A stretch of 64,000 bases of DNA from the NCBI GenBank assembly GCA_020161395.1, contig JAIUOE010000002.1, positions 124,001 to 188,000 of the forward strand, read 5' to 3'. The notes under the pieces are model-generated. The model was given only the letters and a program-made list of their open reading frames with translations, ran no database searches and had not been told where the DNA came from. Each line of letters opens with the position of its first letter. The first letter of the stretch is position 1. Origin of the DNA: Bacteroidota bacterium. GTDB lineage: Bacteria > Bacteroidota > Ignavibacteria > Ignavibacteriales > Ignavibacteriaceae. The position numbers were made by a program, and so were the translations under genes. This document shows positions 46,528-55,130 of the stretch, piece after piece.

Positions 46528-48750
46528 CTATGAATTTTCTCCGGTTTTTGTCGAGCGTGAGTAGTAGTAGTAATATTTGTAATATGAACCATATGAGCTC
46601 TTATAGACAAAATTATTGAGTACAGCTCCGATGAAGTGGTGTTTTCCCTGTCTCATAATTTCACCGGCTCTTCTAAGGAGTTCCATCTCGGTAGTATCCG
46701 CTGAAACAACCAGAATTGACCCGTCAACATATCTCGAGAGAATCTCTGAGTCAGTAACAGCAATTACCGGCGGTGTATCGAGAATTATGAAATCGTATCT
46801 GTCTTTCAACTCATTCAGGAAGTGAAGCATCGCTTCAGATTCCATCAATTCTGCAGGATTTGGAGGAATGGTACCGCAGGGAATGAAGTCCAGGTTTGGC
46901 ATATCAGTTGTACGAATAATTTCATCCAGCGTATTATGGCTGAAGAGGTAATCCACCAGACCGGGATGTCTGTTCATATTAAATACATTATGAACTCTCG
47001 GTTTTCTTAAATCGCAGTCAACCAGCAGAACTTTTTTGTTGATCTGTGAAAAACTTCCTGCAAGGTTTGTTGCAATGATGGTTTTACCTTCAGTTGGAGC
47101 TGATGATGTTACAAGAATCACTTTCATCTTGGCAGCATCGGGAGTAGTGAATTGCAATCGGGTCCTGAGTGCTCTGAAAGCCTCTGCAGGAATTGAGTCA
47201 GGCTTTGAGAATACTATAAACTCGTTCGAACTTCCCTTCGTTGCATCAATACCCTCAATTCTCGGAATCCATGAAAGGACATTGAATCCAAGTTTAGTGA
47301 GTTGATCAGGAGTTTTTACGGTCTTGTCGAAGTAATCTCTCACAAATACATATGAAATTGATACAACGAGACCCAACACAATACCGATAATTACAATAAG
47401 AGTACGGTTTGGTTTGGCTGGGGAAGTCATAACCCTCGCGACCTCAATAACAACCACATTACCGGGTTGCGACTGCTCATTAATTACGGCTTCCTGGAAG
47501 CGCTGTTCGATAAGCGTATAAAGTTTTTCAAGCCCCTCACGGGTTCTTGTAAGCTTTGCGAGTTCAATGGCACTTCTTGGAAGAGTCCCAAATTTTCCTT
47601 CATACTGTGCCAACTGGCTTGTGACCTGAGCAATCGAAAAATTCAATCCTTTTTCCTGAATATCCAATTCCATCAGCTTTAAAGCGACTGTTTTGTATTC
47701 TTCAGGTGTGTTCGCAACTGCACTTTTCTGAAAAGTCTCAACCTTCTCATTTAATTTGTCTTTGAGGAGATTTATTTTAAAATCTATCTCCTTTAAGGCT
47801 TTGGCATTTTTAGGGTCTTTGTCATTTCCGACAACGAGTAATTTCTGAATCTCAAGTTTGGCAATTTCTGTTTGGAGCTGATCAAAATAACCTTTTACCT
47901 CATATTGTGCGAGGTAATCAAGTGCATCAGGATCAAGTTTTGCAAGCTTGGCTTTGTATGATTCAATTGCATTTTGAGTCGATTTCAACTCAATTTCATA
48001 CATCCCTTTGCTAGCTTCGAGTGTGGAAATCTGTGAAATCAGATTGGAAGCCTGATTGTCGAGGGCTATAATTCCCCCGCTCTCCTGAAAAGTCTTCAAC
48101 ATATCTTCTGCCTGATTTAATGCCTCAAGCTTTTCAGACCGCTGTTGATCGAGATAATTTTTGATTACAACAAGCTGATCACGGTTGAACATCAGGTTTA
48201 GATTGCGGTACTCGGACGAATATGTATTGGCTATCAAAGCAGCTTCATATGGAGAAGGTGAACTTGCGGAAAGAATCACAAAGTCCAGGCCCCTCTTTTG
48301 TTCAACAGTAACGAGACTTGAGAGTGTAACAGCAAGTTGTTCCTTAGTCATAAGCTTTTTCTTGCTCTGGTCAAGTTTGTCACTGGTCAGAAGAACCGAG
48401 AAAGTGTCTTTTTTCTGCGCATTGTTGAATGAATCAATAAGTGCAGAAGCAACTCTTTCTCTTAAGGTATAACTTTTGATGACCTCAATTTCATTTGAGA
48501 TGAATCTGTCTTCTGAACCAAAAGGTTGAAGGAGCGGATTCGATTCAAGAATATTACCGGAGTTTTTATTGATTTTTACAAGTGTGGTAGAATTGTAGAT
48601 ATCAACCGCATTTATAGCGTAAACGAGGGCAAAAATGAAGGAAACGGCAGTAATAATCAGTATCGGGAGCAGGTTTCCCCTTATCAGTTGAAGATAATCT
48701 ACAATTGATTTCGTTTCCTGGAATTGCGAATTGTTGAATTCTGTATCCAA
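46528..48750 (-). CDS. Wzc-like polysaccharide tyrosine autokinase
   Basis: 740 residues. The N-terminal Wzz domain with two TM helices and coiled coils is followed by a cytosolic kinase with Walker A (about 550-557, SSAPTEGKT), LLVDCDLRKPRVH and Walker B LDTPPVIAVTD. A tail of nine tyrosines (about 716-730, starting KSSYGSYYKYYYYY) is the expected autophosphorylation cluster. It sets chain length and couples polymerisation to export. The TTG start at 48750 has AGAGGA just upstream. Confidence 0.95.
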   Translation of the reverse strand: MDTEFNNSQFQETKSIVDYLQLIRGNLLPILIITAVSFIFALVYAINAVDIYNSTTLVKINKNSGNILESNPLLQPFGSEDRFISNEIEVIKSYTLRERVASALIDSFNNAQKKDTFSVLLTSDKLDQSKKKLMTKEQLAVTLSSLVTVEQKRGLDFVILSASSPSPYEAALIANTYSSEYRNLNLMFNRDQLVVIKNYLDQQRSEKLEALNQAEDMLKTFQESGGIIALDNQASNLISQISTLEASKGMYEIELKSTQNAIESYKAKLAKLDPDALDYLAQYEVKGYFDQLQTEIAKLEIQKLLVVGNDKDPKNAKALKEIDFKINLLKDKLNEKVETFQKSAVANTPEEYKTVALKLMELDIQEKGLNFSIAQVTSQLAQYEGKFGTLPRSAIELAKLTRTREGLEKLYTLIEQRFQEAVINEQSQPGNVVVIEVARVMTSPAKPNRTLIVIIGIVLGLVVSISYVFVRDYFDKTVKTPDQLTKLGFNVLSWIPRIEGIDATKGSSNEFIVFSKPDSIPAEAFRALRTRLQFTTPDAAKMKVILVTSSAPTEGKTIIATNLAGSFSQINKKVLLVDCDLRKPRVHNVFNMNRHPGLVDYLFSHNTLDEIIRTTDMPNLDFIPCGTIPPNPAELMESEAMLHFLNELKDRYDFIILDTPPVIAVTDSEILSRYVDGSILVVSADTTEMELLRRAGEIMRQGKHHFIGAVLNNFVYKSSYGSYYKYYYYYSRSTKTGENS

Positions 48751-48758
48751 AAGTTCCT

Positions 48759-49328
48759 CTAATTTCGTGTAATATTCAGGATTAAAATAGTTAATGATAT
48801 AGCAGCAGACAGAACCTGCAGTGCTATCGAGAGATAATCTCTAAAGAAAAATCTTGGCTCGCCCTTCAAAAGAAGAATATCGCCCGGTTGAAGTCTCGGG
48901 ATGGTATCCACGGGACGAATCTGATCCTCCCAAAGGAGGGAATTGTAATTCAGTTCGAGAACCCTGTTACCGGTGCTGGAAATCAACGAACTGTCTCTTG
49001 CATTTTTGGGTGGGGGAAATGCGGCTGTATCACTGTTTGCGAATCTGAACAATGCAATCTGCTCGAGCAATGCATCTGTGGTTGGACCACCGGCAAATGC
49101 AAGCAGGTCGAGCACTGTTGTTCCTTCAGGTACAAGATATTTACCCGGAAACTTTACATATCCGAGGGCAGAGACTGTAATATTTATTCTATCGGGATCT
49201 GAATAATCATAGAACGCACCACCTGTTTGCCTTATGGTTGCATCCCTTCCAACTTTCACATCCTGTGCTTTAATAATAAATGTTGTGCTAAAAACCAGAA
49301 GAAAGAACAGTAATTTGGTAAACCTCAT
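48759..49328 (-). CDS. Small SLBB-domain export protein with C-terminal TM
   Basis: 189 residues, first gene of the polysaccharide operon. Signal peptide (LLFFLLVFSTTFIIKAQ), then one SLBB unit (GYVKFPGKYLVPEGTTVLDL) and a C-terminal hydrophobic segment (IALQVLSAAISLTILIL). It lacks the N-terminal Poly_export domain of Wza. ATG 49328 with a nearby promoter box. Its role may be a capping or partner subunit of the larger SLBB protein; this is inference. Confidence 0.75.
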   Translation of the reverse strand: MRFTKLLFFLLVFSTTFIIKAQDVKVGRDATIRQTGGAFYDYSDPDRINITVSALGYVKFPGKYLVPEGTTVLDLLAFAGGPTTDALLEQIALFRFANSDTAAFPPPKNARDSSLISSTGNRVLELNYNSLLWEDQIRPVDTIPRLQPGDILLLKGEPRFFFRDYLSIALQVLSAAISLTILILNITRN

Positions 49329-49353
49329 GTCTCTACTTTTTATTTATGATGTG

Positions 49354-49361
49354 CAAATATA
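49354..49361 (-). promoter_or_regulatory. Candidate -7 box TATATTTG of the exopolysaccharide operon
   Basis: The minus strand reads TATATTTG, an exact match to TAnnTTTG, 26 bp ahead of the first operon ATG (49328). A clean -33 TTG is not at the ideal distance (TTT at 20 bp), so only the -7 part is strong. Confidence 0.35.
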
Positions 49362-49390
49362 TTGATTATTTCAAACTTTTTAAAGCGTAT

Positions 49391-50254
49391 TTAGTTTCTT
49401 AACTCAATTTTAATTGAAAACGCGGCAAGAAAAGTACCTAAAAAGGCTATTAAAGGTGCAGATACCCACGAGAGCAACACTCCCATGGTATCGGTCGAAT
49501 TTGAAATGTTTATTTCTAAAAATTCCAAACCTGAATTTACAACAATTTCATGGAATAAATATGTGATAAATGCACACACTATCCCGAGTGAGAAGGTTGA
49601 AATGTAGGCAGGAAGCTTTATTTTCATCAGACTCCCTCCAACCAGTCTCATTGTATTAAAATCCTCACTTCTCGCTGCGAACGCTGAGCGAATTGAAGTA
49701 TAGGCAAGATAAAGGGCAATAAAAAGGAAAACAGCCGAAACCGTTACAGTTATCAATCTGATTCTTTTGGTAAAAACCATCACTTCTTCGAGCAGCCCGG
49801 CACGAAATTCAAATCCCGTAATTCCCTTTTTTTGTGCAATCGTTTCAGAAATTTTGCCCAGCCCTGAAATCTCATTCGTTTGGGAGTCAAAAGCAACAAT
49901 CAGTGATGCCGGTAATGGATTGACACTCAGAATTTTACTAAAATCCTCACCCGTCTGTCTGATAAACTCTTTACGGGCTTCATCCTTGCTTAGAAACTCT
50001 ACTTTTTTTACCGCGGGTGCTTTTCCAATTTCTGCAACCAAGACATTAATTGCAGACTCTGAAAGTGAATCTTCAAGATAAAACGAAGCTGTAACATTCT
50101 TTTTCAGATTTTCCTGCAGTGCCGAGGAAAAATTGGTAAACAGATATGATGCCACAATAAAGTTTGATGCCAGCAGCAGGGAAATAAATGTAATTACCGA
50201 TGTAATTCCGGCATATTTTAAGTTTCGATAGGCTTCTTTAATGTAAAATGTCAT
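49391..50254 (-). CDS. ftsX: Cell-division permease FtsX
   Basis: 287 residues, with the FtsX layout: N-terminal TM (GITSVITFISLLLASNFIV), an extracytoplasmic domain (ASFYLEDSLSESAINVLVAE) and three C-terminal TM segments. FtsX works with the ATPase FtsE to activate peptidoglycan hydrolases at the divisome. No FtsE-like gene is adjacent in the window, unlike the common ftsEX pair. The 4-bp gap after the lipoprotein gene indicates a common transcript. Confidence 0.9.
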   Translation of the reverse strand: MTFYIKEAYRNLKYAGITSVITFISLLLASNFIVASYLFTNFSSALQENLKKNVTASFYLEDSLSESAINVLVAEIGKAPAVKKVEFLSKDEARKEFIRQTGEDFSKILSVNPLPASLIVAFDSQTNEISGLGKISETIAQKKGITGFEFRAGLLEEVMVFTKRIRLITVTVSAVFLFIALYLAYTSIRSAFAARSEDFNTMRLVGGSLMKIKLPAYISTFSLGIVCAFITYLFHEIVVNSGLEFLEINISNSTDTMGVLLSWVSAPLIAFLGTFLAAFSIKIELRN

Positions 50255-50257
50255 ATT

Positions 50258-50770
50258 CTATAGATTTGATTCGTCGATCCAGCGGGCAATCTGCCACTTG
50301 TTTGTAATCGCATTTTTTTCCAGATTAAGATTAACTCTGCCATTTATTCTGACAATATCGTTAGGGTTAAAAGTGATTGTAAGATTAAAACTCCGAACGA
50401 TATTCAGTTTTAGTGAATCCCCGCTCGACAAAATTATGTTGTTCCAAACGAGATCGAGCCTTTCAGAATTTGAGAAAAGTCCCGAAGTGGTTCTTAGTTC
50501 CTCTTCCCTTCCCCATGTAACATCTGCACCAAGGTCGTAATCACGAAATGTAAAAATGAAATCATCCTTTATCAGAGCAGAGTAAATACTCGTGTCTTTA
50601 AAAGTATAAGCATAACGAAGGTTAACAAAGATGCCATCAGATGTGGAAAGATCACTCAGCACTCCTCCACCCGAGTCAGGATCAGTGTAGTGTCCGGGTG
50701 AAAATGGATTTTCACATCCCGGAATAAAAAGAACTAAAATGAGTATCATTCCTTTCAGGAATTTTCTCAA
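50258..50770 (-). CDS. Small lipoprotein, NTF2-like appearance
   Basis: 170 residues with a lipoprotein signal (LILVLFIPGCEN). No named domain recognised. The C-terminus contains ITNKWQIARWIDESNL, whose WxIxxWxD pattern echoes that of the upstream lipoprotein (LWTIYQWQDI). TTG start at 50770 with AGGG ten bases upstream; it overlaps the preceding stop (TTGA). Function unknown. Confidence 0.7.
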   Translation of the reverse strand: MRKFLKGMILILVLFIPGCENPFSPGHYTDPDSGGGVLSDLSTSDGIFVNLRYAYTFKDTSIYSALIKDDFIFTFRDYDLGADVTWGREEELRTTSGLFSNSERLDLVWNNIILSSGDSLKLNIVRSFNLTITFNPNDIVRINGRVNLNLEKNAITNKWQIARWIDESNL

Positions 50771-51345
50771 TTGAAGTACCCTTTCAATTCACTCCATGTG
50801 GCAACTTCTCCCGATTTTATATCCTGCCACTGATAAATTGTCCACAATTGTTGTTTGTCCCTCAAAAGTTTGAATTGCAACTTTCCGCTGTAGACATTCG
50901 CCAGTCCTTGAATGTTGTGAGGCACAGTCATATTATAATTTGCAGAAAGATAGGCACTGTCGCCAAACGATACAAGTTGCTGCTGATCAAGCGTCAAACT
51001 GATCGCAGACTCCTTTGGGATTTTATTAATTATATTGTTCAGATATTGTTCTTCATCTTTTACCGACCAGCCCGAAACAAGAACGGCGTACTTCGAAACC
51101 GCTTCGGCGTTTGCAATATACTGGAAGGACTTCCCGTTTTTTGTCGAATCGCTGAAAGATTTGAGATAATACTGGGTACTCTTGGTCGTTATGGAATTTA
51201 TCATGTTCGTAATGACACTGTTCACATCTACAGGTTGAAGATAGTTGAACCTTGGTACATCAGGTGACTCAGGCGGTCTCGTACTAAAAATGTCGCATCC
51301 GGCAAAAACGACAGGCAAAAATACAAGAACTAAGAGGCGATGCAT
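50767..51345 (-). CDS. Small lipoprotein, NTF2-like appearance
   Basis: 192 residues; lipobox FAGCDIF. After a Pro-rich linker, helix and strand patterns ending QLWTIYQWQDIKSGEVATW resemble an NTF2-like/SnoaL-like fold. It seems to be a tandem paralogue of the following gene. ATG 51345 lies inside the methyltransferase 3' end (16-bp overlap). Function unknown. Confidence 0.7.
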   Translation of the reverse strand: MHRLLVLVFLPVVFAGCDIFSTRPPESPDVPRFNYLQPVDVNSVITNMINSITTKSTQYYLKSFSDSTKNGKSFQYIANAEAVSKYAVLVSGWSVKDEEQYLNNIINKIPKESAISLTLDQQQLVSFGDSAYLSANYNMTVPHNIQGLANVYSGKLQFKLLRDKQQLWTIYQWQDIKSGEVATWSELKGYFN

Positions 51346-52088
51346 ATAAATCTAGGCGATTCTTTTACGTTAAAACTGTTTCCATCATAATCACCGTACA
51401 ATGACAGATTTTCTGCACCAAATTCATCCAATATCGATAAAATTTCTTCTGCATCAAATAATCTTACTGATTCCCGAAAACTGTAGCTGTTCTCCCCTTC
51501 CTCAATTTCGATGTCTTTGATAACCCTGTTGTTCTCGATTCTCCGATTCTCCATGTACCGCGTACCTTCTATGACTGAATCGGAATACGGAACGAGATTA
51601 TCCTTCAGGAATTGTGCATTCAGAAAATCGAATAAAAATCTACCCGACTTTTTTTTGAGTAAAAATGCATTCTTCAGAGCGAGACGGTTTTCTGAATCAG
51701 ATTCGAAATATCCCCAGCTTGTAAAAATATTCATCACAAGATCGAATTCAGCCTTAAACGGGATCGATCTGATATCACCCCTCACCAAATTCATATCCAC
51801 CCCGGCTCCTCTAGCCTCAGCTTGAGCAACACTCAATAGCCTGTTACTTAAATCATAACCGGTGACATTGTATCCCCTCCTTGCAAATTCGATGGAATGC
51901 CTGCCAGAACCACACCCTACATCCAAAACCTTTCCCTTGCAATGCCCGGGTATCCGATGCTTTACAAGTTCAATCAACTTTAACGCATCATTCCTGTCAC
52001 GGTGTCTGTAGAGCGAAAGGTAATGTTCAGATTCAAACCAGTTTTTGAACCAGGTTTTACCCGGCTCAACTGTCTTTTCAATAGTCAA
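51330..52088 (-). CDS. SAM-dependent methyltransferase
   Basis: 252 residues, class I fold. Motif I KVLDVGCGSGRHSIEFA and the acidic motif GYNVTGYDLS are clear, followed by DLVMNIFTSWGYF. The substrate is not evident. TTG start at 52088 is supported by AGGAG seven bases upstream and overlaps the recR stop (TTGA). Confidence 0.85.
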   Translation of the reverse strand: MTIEKTVEPGKTWFKNWFESEHYLSLYRHRDRNDALKLIELVKHRIPGHCKGKVLDVGCGSGRHSIEFARRGYNVTGYDLSNRLLSVAQAEARGAGVDMNLVRGDIRSIPFKAEFDLVMNIFTSWGYFESDSENRLALKNAFLLKKKSGRFLFDFLNAQFLKDNLVPYSDSVIEGTRYMENRRIENNRVIKDIEIEEGENSYSFRESVRLFDAEEILSILDEFGAENLSLYGDYDGNSFNVKESPRFICIAS

Positions 52089-52678
52089 AAGCTGCTCCTG
52101 CCGGTAACTGCCCGACCGATAGTGGCATCATCTGCAAATTCGATATTACCGCCAATGGGTACCCCTCTGGCAATCCTGCTCACTGAAACCCCGAAAGGCG
52201 AAATCAGCCTGTTAAGGTATAATGAAGTTGCCTCCCCTTCGGTATCGGGATTAAGGGCGAGAATCACTTCCTTTACTCCATCATCAAGTCGAATGAGAAG
52301 TTCCTTTATCTTGAGATTCTCGGGACCTACACCGTTCAGGGGAGAAAGCACTCCCCCCAGAACATGATAAGTACCATTAAACTCATGAGACCTTTCGACA
52401 GCAATAACATCGTTAATATCCTCGACGACACAGATTATCGATTTATCCCTTTTCTCCGAACTGCAAATATCACAAACTTCCTCTTCACCAATGTTGAAGC
52501 AAATCCTGCAAAATTTGAGTTTTGTCTTTAGTCCGGTTAGTGATTCTATCAATTTATCTATCTCTTCCGGTTGTTGCCGCAGAAGGAACAAAGCAAGTCT
52601 CCTCGCACTCTTGGCTCCAACTCCCGGGAATTTTGAGAATTCTTCCACCACGGCTTGAAGTGGTGCAGCAAGATTCAT
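52085..52678 (-). CDS. recR: Recombination protein RecR
   Basis: 197 residues. Helix-hairpin-helix FPGVGAKSARRLALFLL, a zinc-finger CRICFNIGEEEVCDICSS, and a Toprim domain with CVVEDINDVIAVE. Works with RecO in gap repair. Its 3' end overlaps the methyltransferase. The start is 3 bp after the ybaB stop, as in the conserved ybaB-recR pair. Confidence 0.96.
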   Translation of the reverse strand: MNLAAPLQAVVEEFSKFPGVGAKSARRLALFLLRQQPEEIDKLIESLTGLKTKLKFCRICFNIGEEEVCDICSSEKRDKSIICVVEDINDVIAVERSHEFNGTYHVLGGVLSPLNGVGPENLKIKELLIRLDDGVKEVILALNPDTEGEATSLYLNRLISPFGVSVSRIARGVPIGGNIEFADDATIGRAVTGRSSF

Positions 52679-52681
52679 CGC

Positions 52682-53017
52682 TTAGAAACCCGGGATGTTC
52701 ATTCCGGGAGGAATCACACCTTTAGTGAGTTTGCCCATCTCTTCCTCATGCATCTTTTTCGAAGCCGCAATTGCTTTATTCACTGCTGCCACTATCAGAT
52801 CTTCAAGCACTTCCTTGTCATCCGGCACTATAACTGCAGGATCGAGAACGATCGAAACCAGTTCATTATTTCCGTTCACAGTTGCTTTAATCATTCCACC
52901 ACCGGCTTCCTCGGTTACAGTTTTCGCACCAAGCTCCTGCTGAAGTTTAGCCATGTCTTCCTGAAGTTTTTGAACCTGACGCATCATCTGTTGCATATTG
53001 GGTTTACCACCGAACAT
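52682..53017 (-). CDS. ybaB: YbaB/EbfC nucleoid-associated protein
   Basis: 111 residues. The family core is a long N-terminal helix (MRQVQKLQEDMAKLQQEL) and a beta-rich middle (VTEEAGGGMIKATVNGNNEL), then VEDLIVAAVNKA-like helix. It binds DNA as a dimer. A strong GGAGGATT ribosome site precedes ATG 53017. First gene of the recR operon. Confidence 0.93.
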   Translation of the reverse strand: MFGGKPNMQQMMRQVQKLQEDMAKLQQELGAKTVTEEAGGGMIKATVNGNNELVSIVLDPAVIVPDDKEVLEDLIVAAVNKAIAASKKMHEEEMGKLTKGVIPPGMNIPGF

Positions 53018-53078
53018 TAATCCTCCGGATATTTGAGTATTTTTTTAGAAAATGTTTATTTATGTAACTTGTTAACTT

Positions 53079-53086
53079 TATATTTG
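53079..53086 (+). promoter_or_regulatory. Candidate -7 box TATATTTG of the PurC-like operon
   Basis: Exact TAnnTTTG match 38 bp before the ATG at 53124, with TTTA 20 bp upstream as a possible weak -33 element. It lies in the 106-bp divergent gap shared with ybaB. Confidence 0.35.
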
Positions 53087-53123
53087 CCATTTATATATTT
53101 TTATTGTTGAATTGTAATAAAAA

Positions 53124-53741
53124 ATGCAGATAGAATTAGAGAGTAAGTTCAGTTCAATCTTAAACAGCAAAAAACGCAATGCTAATTTACGAGGAAATTC
53201 GTTAATTATTTCCCCACAACTTTCTGACTATCTTAAAGAGTTCAATTTACCTCTCTATTTTTCGGAGAAGGATCCGGGAGTTGAACCGGCTGAAAGTTAT
53301 GGAGCCGGTTATTCTATAAGTGTATTCAATTTCGCGAATAGTTATATTGCAAAAGCTGCCGGTGTTGAAGTGCTCTGTCCACTCAAATTACCTGCATATC
53401 TGGTTTATATTGATGAAAATAGTGATCTCCCGGCGGGTGAATCATTGCTCTTTTCACTCGGGATCACAGTTCCCGAAGATTTTCGTGCAGCACTCAAGTT
53501 GTCATTTAAGTTTAATGCAGTCTTAAGATCCTTTTTTGAAAGACGGGGATCGGATTTGGTCTCGATTAAAGTAAAATTTGTGATAAGTAATGACAAGGTA
53601 CTGATCAATGGTGATTTGACATACTCGGATTTACTTCTTTTACCACCTGAGAGTAACAGAGATTTATTAAAATATGTGACAGCACCGGATGAAAAAAACA
53701 CTAAAAAACACATAAAATTCATTAACAAAGTTTTGGAATAA
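53124..53741 (+). CDS. Diverged PurC-like protein (SAICAR synthase fold)
   Basis: 205 residues with no clean database motif that I can name. In order it shows segments that parallel PurC: SDYLKEFNLPLYF, a strand with NSYIAKAAGVEVL, LPAGESLLFSLGITVPEDF, then FNAVLRSFFERRGSDLVSIK and LPPESNRDLLK where PurC has the DxxR-type motif. The N-terminal GK-rich ATP loop (EGKxK) is not recognisable and the protein is shorter than PurC (~240). Two genes on are purS and purQ, so a purine role is plausible. It could be a catalytically altered paralogue. Confidence 0.5.
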   Translation: MQIELESKFSSILNSKKRNANLRGNSLIISPQLSDYLKEFNLPLYFSEKDPGVEPAESYGAGYSISVFNFANSYIAKAAGVEVLCPLKLPAYLVYIDENSDLPAGESLLFSLGITVPEDFRAALKLSFKFNAVLRSFFERRGSDLVSIKVKFVISNDKVLINGDLTYSDLLLLPPESNRDLLKYVTAPDEKNTKKHIKFINKVLE

Positions 53742-54407
53742 ATGTTTACTAAATACGGCTATTTTACCATTGGAATTGTTCTCGTTTTATCTTTTTTACT
53801 GATTGCCGCCGGCATCTGGTTTATTGAAAAACCGCTGATAAAATATATACTTTTCATCGTAGCTGCTTTCCTGACAATATTTACCCTGAATTTCTTCAGA
53901 GATCCCGAACGCACCCCGCCTGCAGGCGATGATATCATTGTCTCCCCTGCTGACGGCAAAGTGCTGTTTATAAAAGAAGTTTATGATGAGGAATACCTTA
54001 AGGGCAAAGCACTCCAGGTCTCAATTTTTATGTCCCCCCTCAATGTTCATGTAAACAGAATCCCGATTGATGGAAAAGTGGAGTATCTGAAGTATCATGA
54101 GGGGAAATATCTTGTTGCGTGGGATGACAAAGCCTCTTCTGAAAATGAAAGATTTCTTACCGGAATCGATTATGGAAAAGGGAAACTCCTCTTTTCGCAG
54201 ATTGCAGGATATGTAGCCCGTCGAATCGTTAACGATCTGAAGACGGGTGAATCGGTGAAAAAAGGTGAAAGATTTGGAATGATAAAATTTGGCAGTCGTG
54301 TCGATGTTCTTGTCCCCCCCGGATCTGTTCCACAGGTGAAGGAAGGCGATATGGTTACTGCCGGAGAAACCATTTTATTCAAATTACAGCAGGATTCAAA
54401 AAAATGA
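53742..54407 (+). CDS. psd: Phosphatidylserine decarboxylase proenzyme
   Basis: 221 residues. An N-terminal membrane segment (YFTIGIVLVLSFLLIAAGIWF) precedes a Psd domain with FRDPERTPPAGDDIIVSPADG and the self-cleavage Gly-Ser in KFGSRVDVLVPPGS, giving the pyruvoyl group. Makes phosphatidylethanolamine from phosphatidylserine. ATG starts immediately after the PurC-like stop and its end overlaps pssA (ATGA). Confidence 0.93.
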   Translation: MFTKYGYFTIGIVLVLSFLLIAAGIWFIEKPLIKYILFIVAAFLTIFTLNFFRDPERTPPAGDDIIVSPADGKVLFIKEVYDEEYLKGKALQVSIFMSPLNVHVNRIPIDGKVEYLKYHEGKYLVAWDDKASSENERFLTGIDYGKGKLLFSQIAGYVARRIVNDLKTGESVKKGERFGMIKFGSRVDVLVPPGSVPQVKEGDMVTAGETILFKLQQDSKK

Positions 54408-55129
54408 TAAATAACAAACGGGCTATCGTGCCCGGATTGCTTACACTGGGCAATCTTACCTGTGGATATCTGTCCATAGTGTTCGCCGCTCAGGGGGAGT
54501 TTGTAACCGCGGGATACCTGATTATTGCATCGGCGTTTTTTGACCTCATTGACGGTCTTGCCGCGAGACTCCTGAACGCAGCTTCCAATTTTGGTGTGCA
54601 GCTCGATTCCCTCGCCGATATCGTTGGTTTTGGGGCTCCAACAGCGTTTCTGGTCTATAAATTCAAACTTGAGGAATTTGGAACCTGGGGACTGGTAATC
54701 AGCCTTCTTTTTCTGGTCAGTGGTGCACTCAGACTTGCAAGATTCAACACTCAGGTAAGTTCCGACCTGAAGAAAAAAGACTATACCGGAATCCCTATCC
54801 CTGTTGGTGCATTGATCGTTACACTTCTGATTCTGGCACAAATTGATAAAGATATTATTCCCTGGTCGTGGAAATGGCTCTTCCCCTTTGTTACAATTCT
54901 GACAGCAGCCGGGATGGTTTCAAAAATAAAGTTTGCGGCATTTCCCAAATTCAATAAATCACTTATAGAAAAGTCACCCGTGGAGATATTACTGGTGCTG
55001 ATTCTCCCCTTTGCGATCTATTTTTATGGAATCACAGGTCTCTTTTTCTTATTCATTTTTGGTATTTTATTTAACATAGCCAAAAGCTATGTTACTAGTC
55101 AGAAAAAAACAATTAAGCATCGGGCATAA
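54404..55129 (+). CDS. pssA: CDP-diacylglycerol-serine O-phosphatidyltransferase
   Basis: 241 residues, multi-TM. The CDP-alcohol transferase signature DG(x)2AR(x)8G(x)3D(x)3D is present: DGLAARLLNAASNFGVQLDS then LAD. It supplies phosphatidylserine to Psd. Overlap of ATGA with psd indicates coupled expression. ATG 54404. Confidence 0.94.
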   Translation: MINNKRAIVPGLLTLGNLTCGYLSIVFAAQGEFVTAGYLIIASAFFDLIDGLAARLLNAASNFGVQLDSLADIVGFGAPTAFLVYKFKLEEFGTWGLVISLLFLVSGALRLARFNTQVSSDLKKKDYTGIPIPVGALIVTLLILAQIDKDIIPWSWKWLFPFVTILTAAGMVSKIKFAAFPKFNKSLIEKSPVEILLVLILPFAIYFYGITGLFFLFIFGILFNIAKSYVTSQKKTIKHRA

Positions 55130-55130
55130 T

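Noticed and set aside
53124-53741. Ordinary purC
   Set aside because: The ATP-binding start is missing and the catalytic region differs, so I annotate it only as PurC-like.
54170-54841. Long reading frame antisense to psd and pssA
   Set aside because: It mirrors two well-identified genes and has no homology-like pattern.
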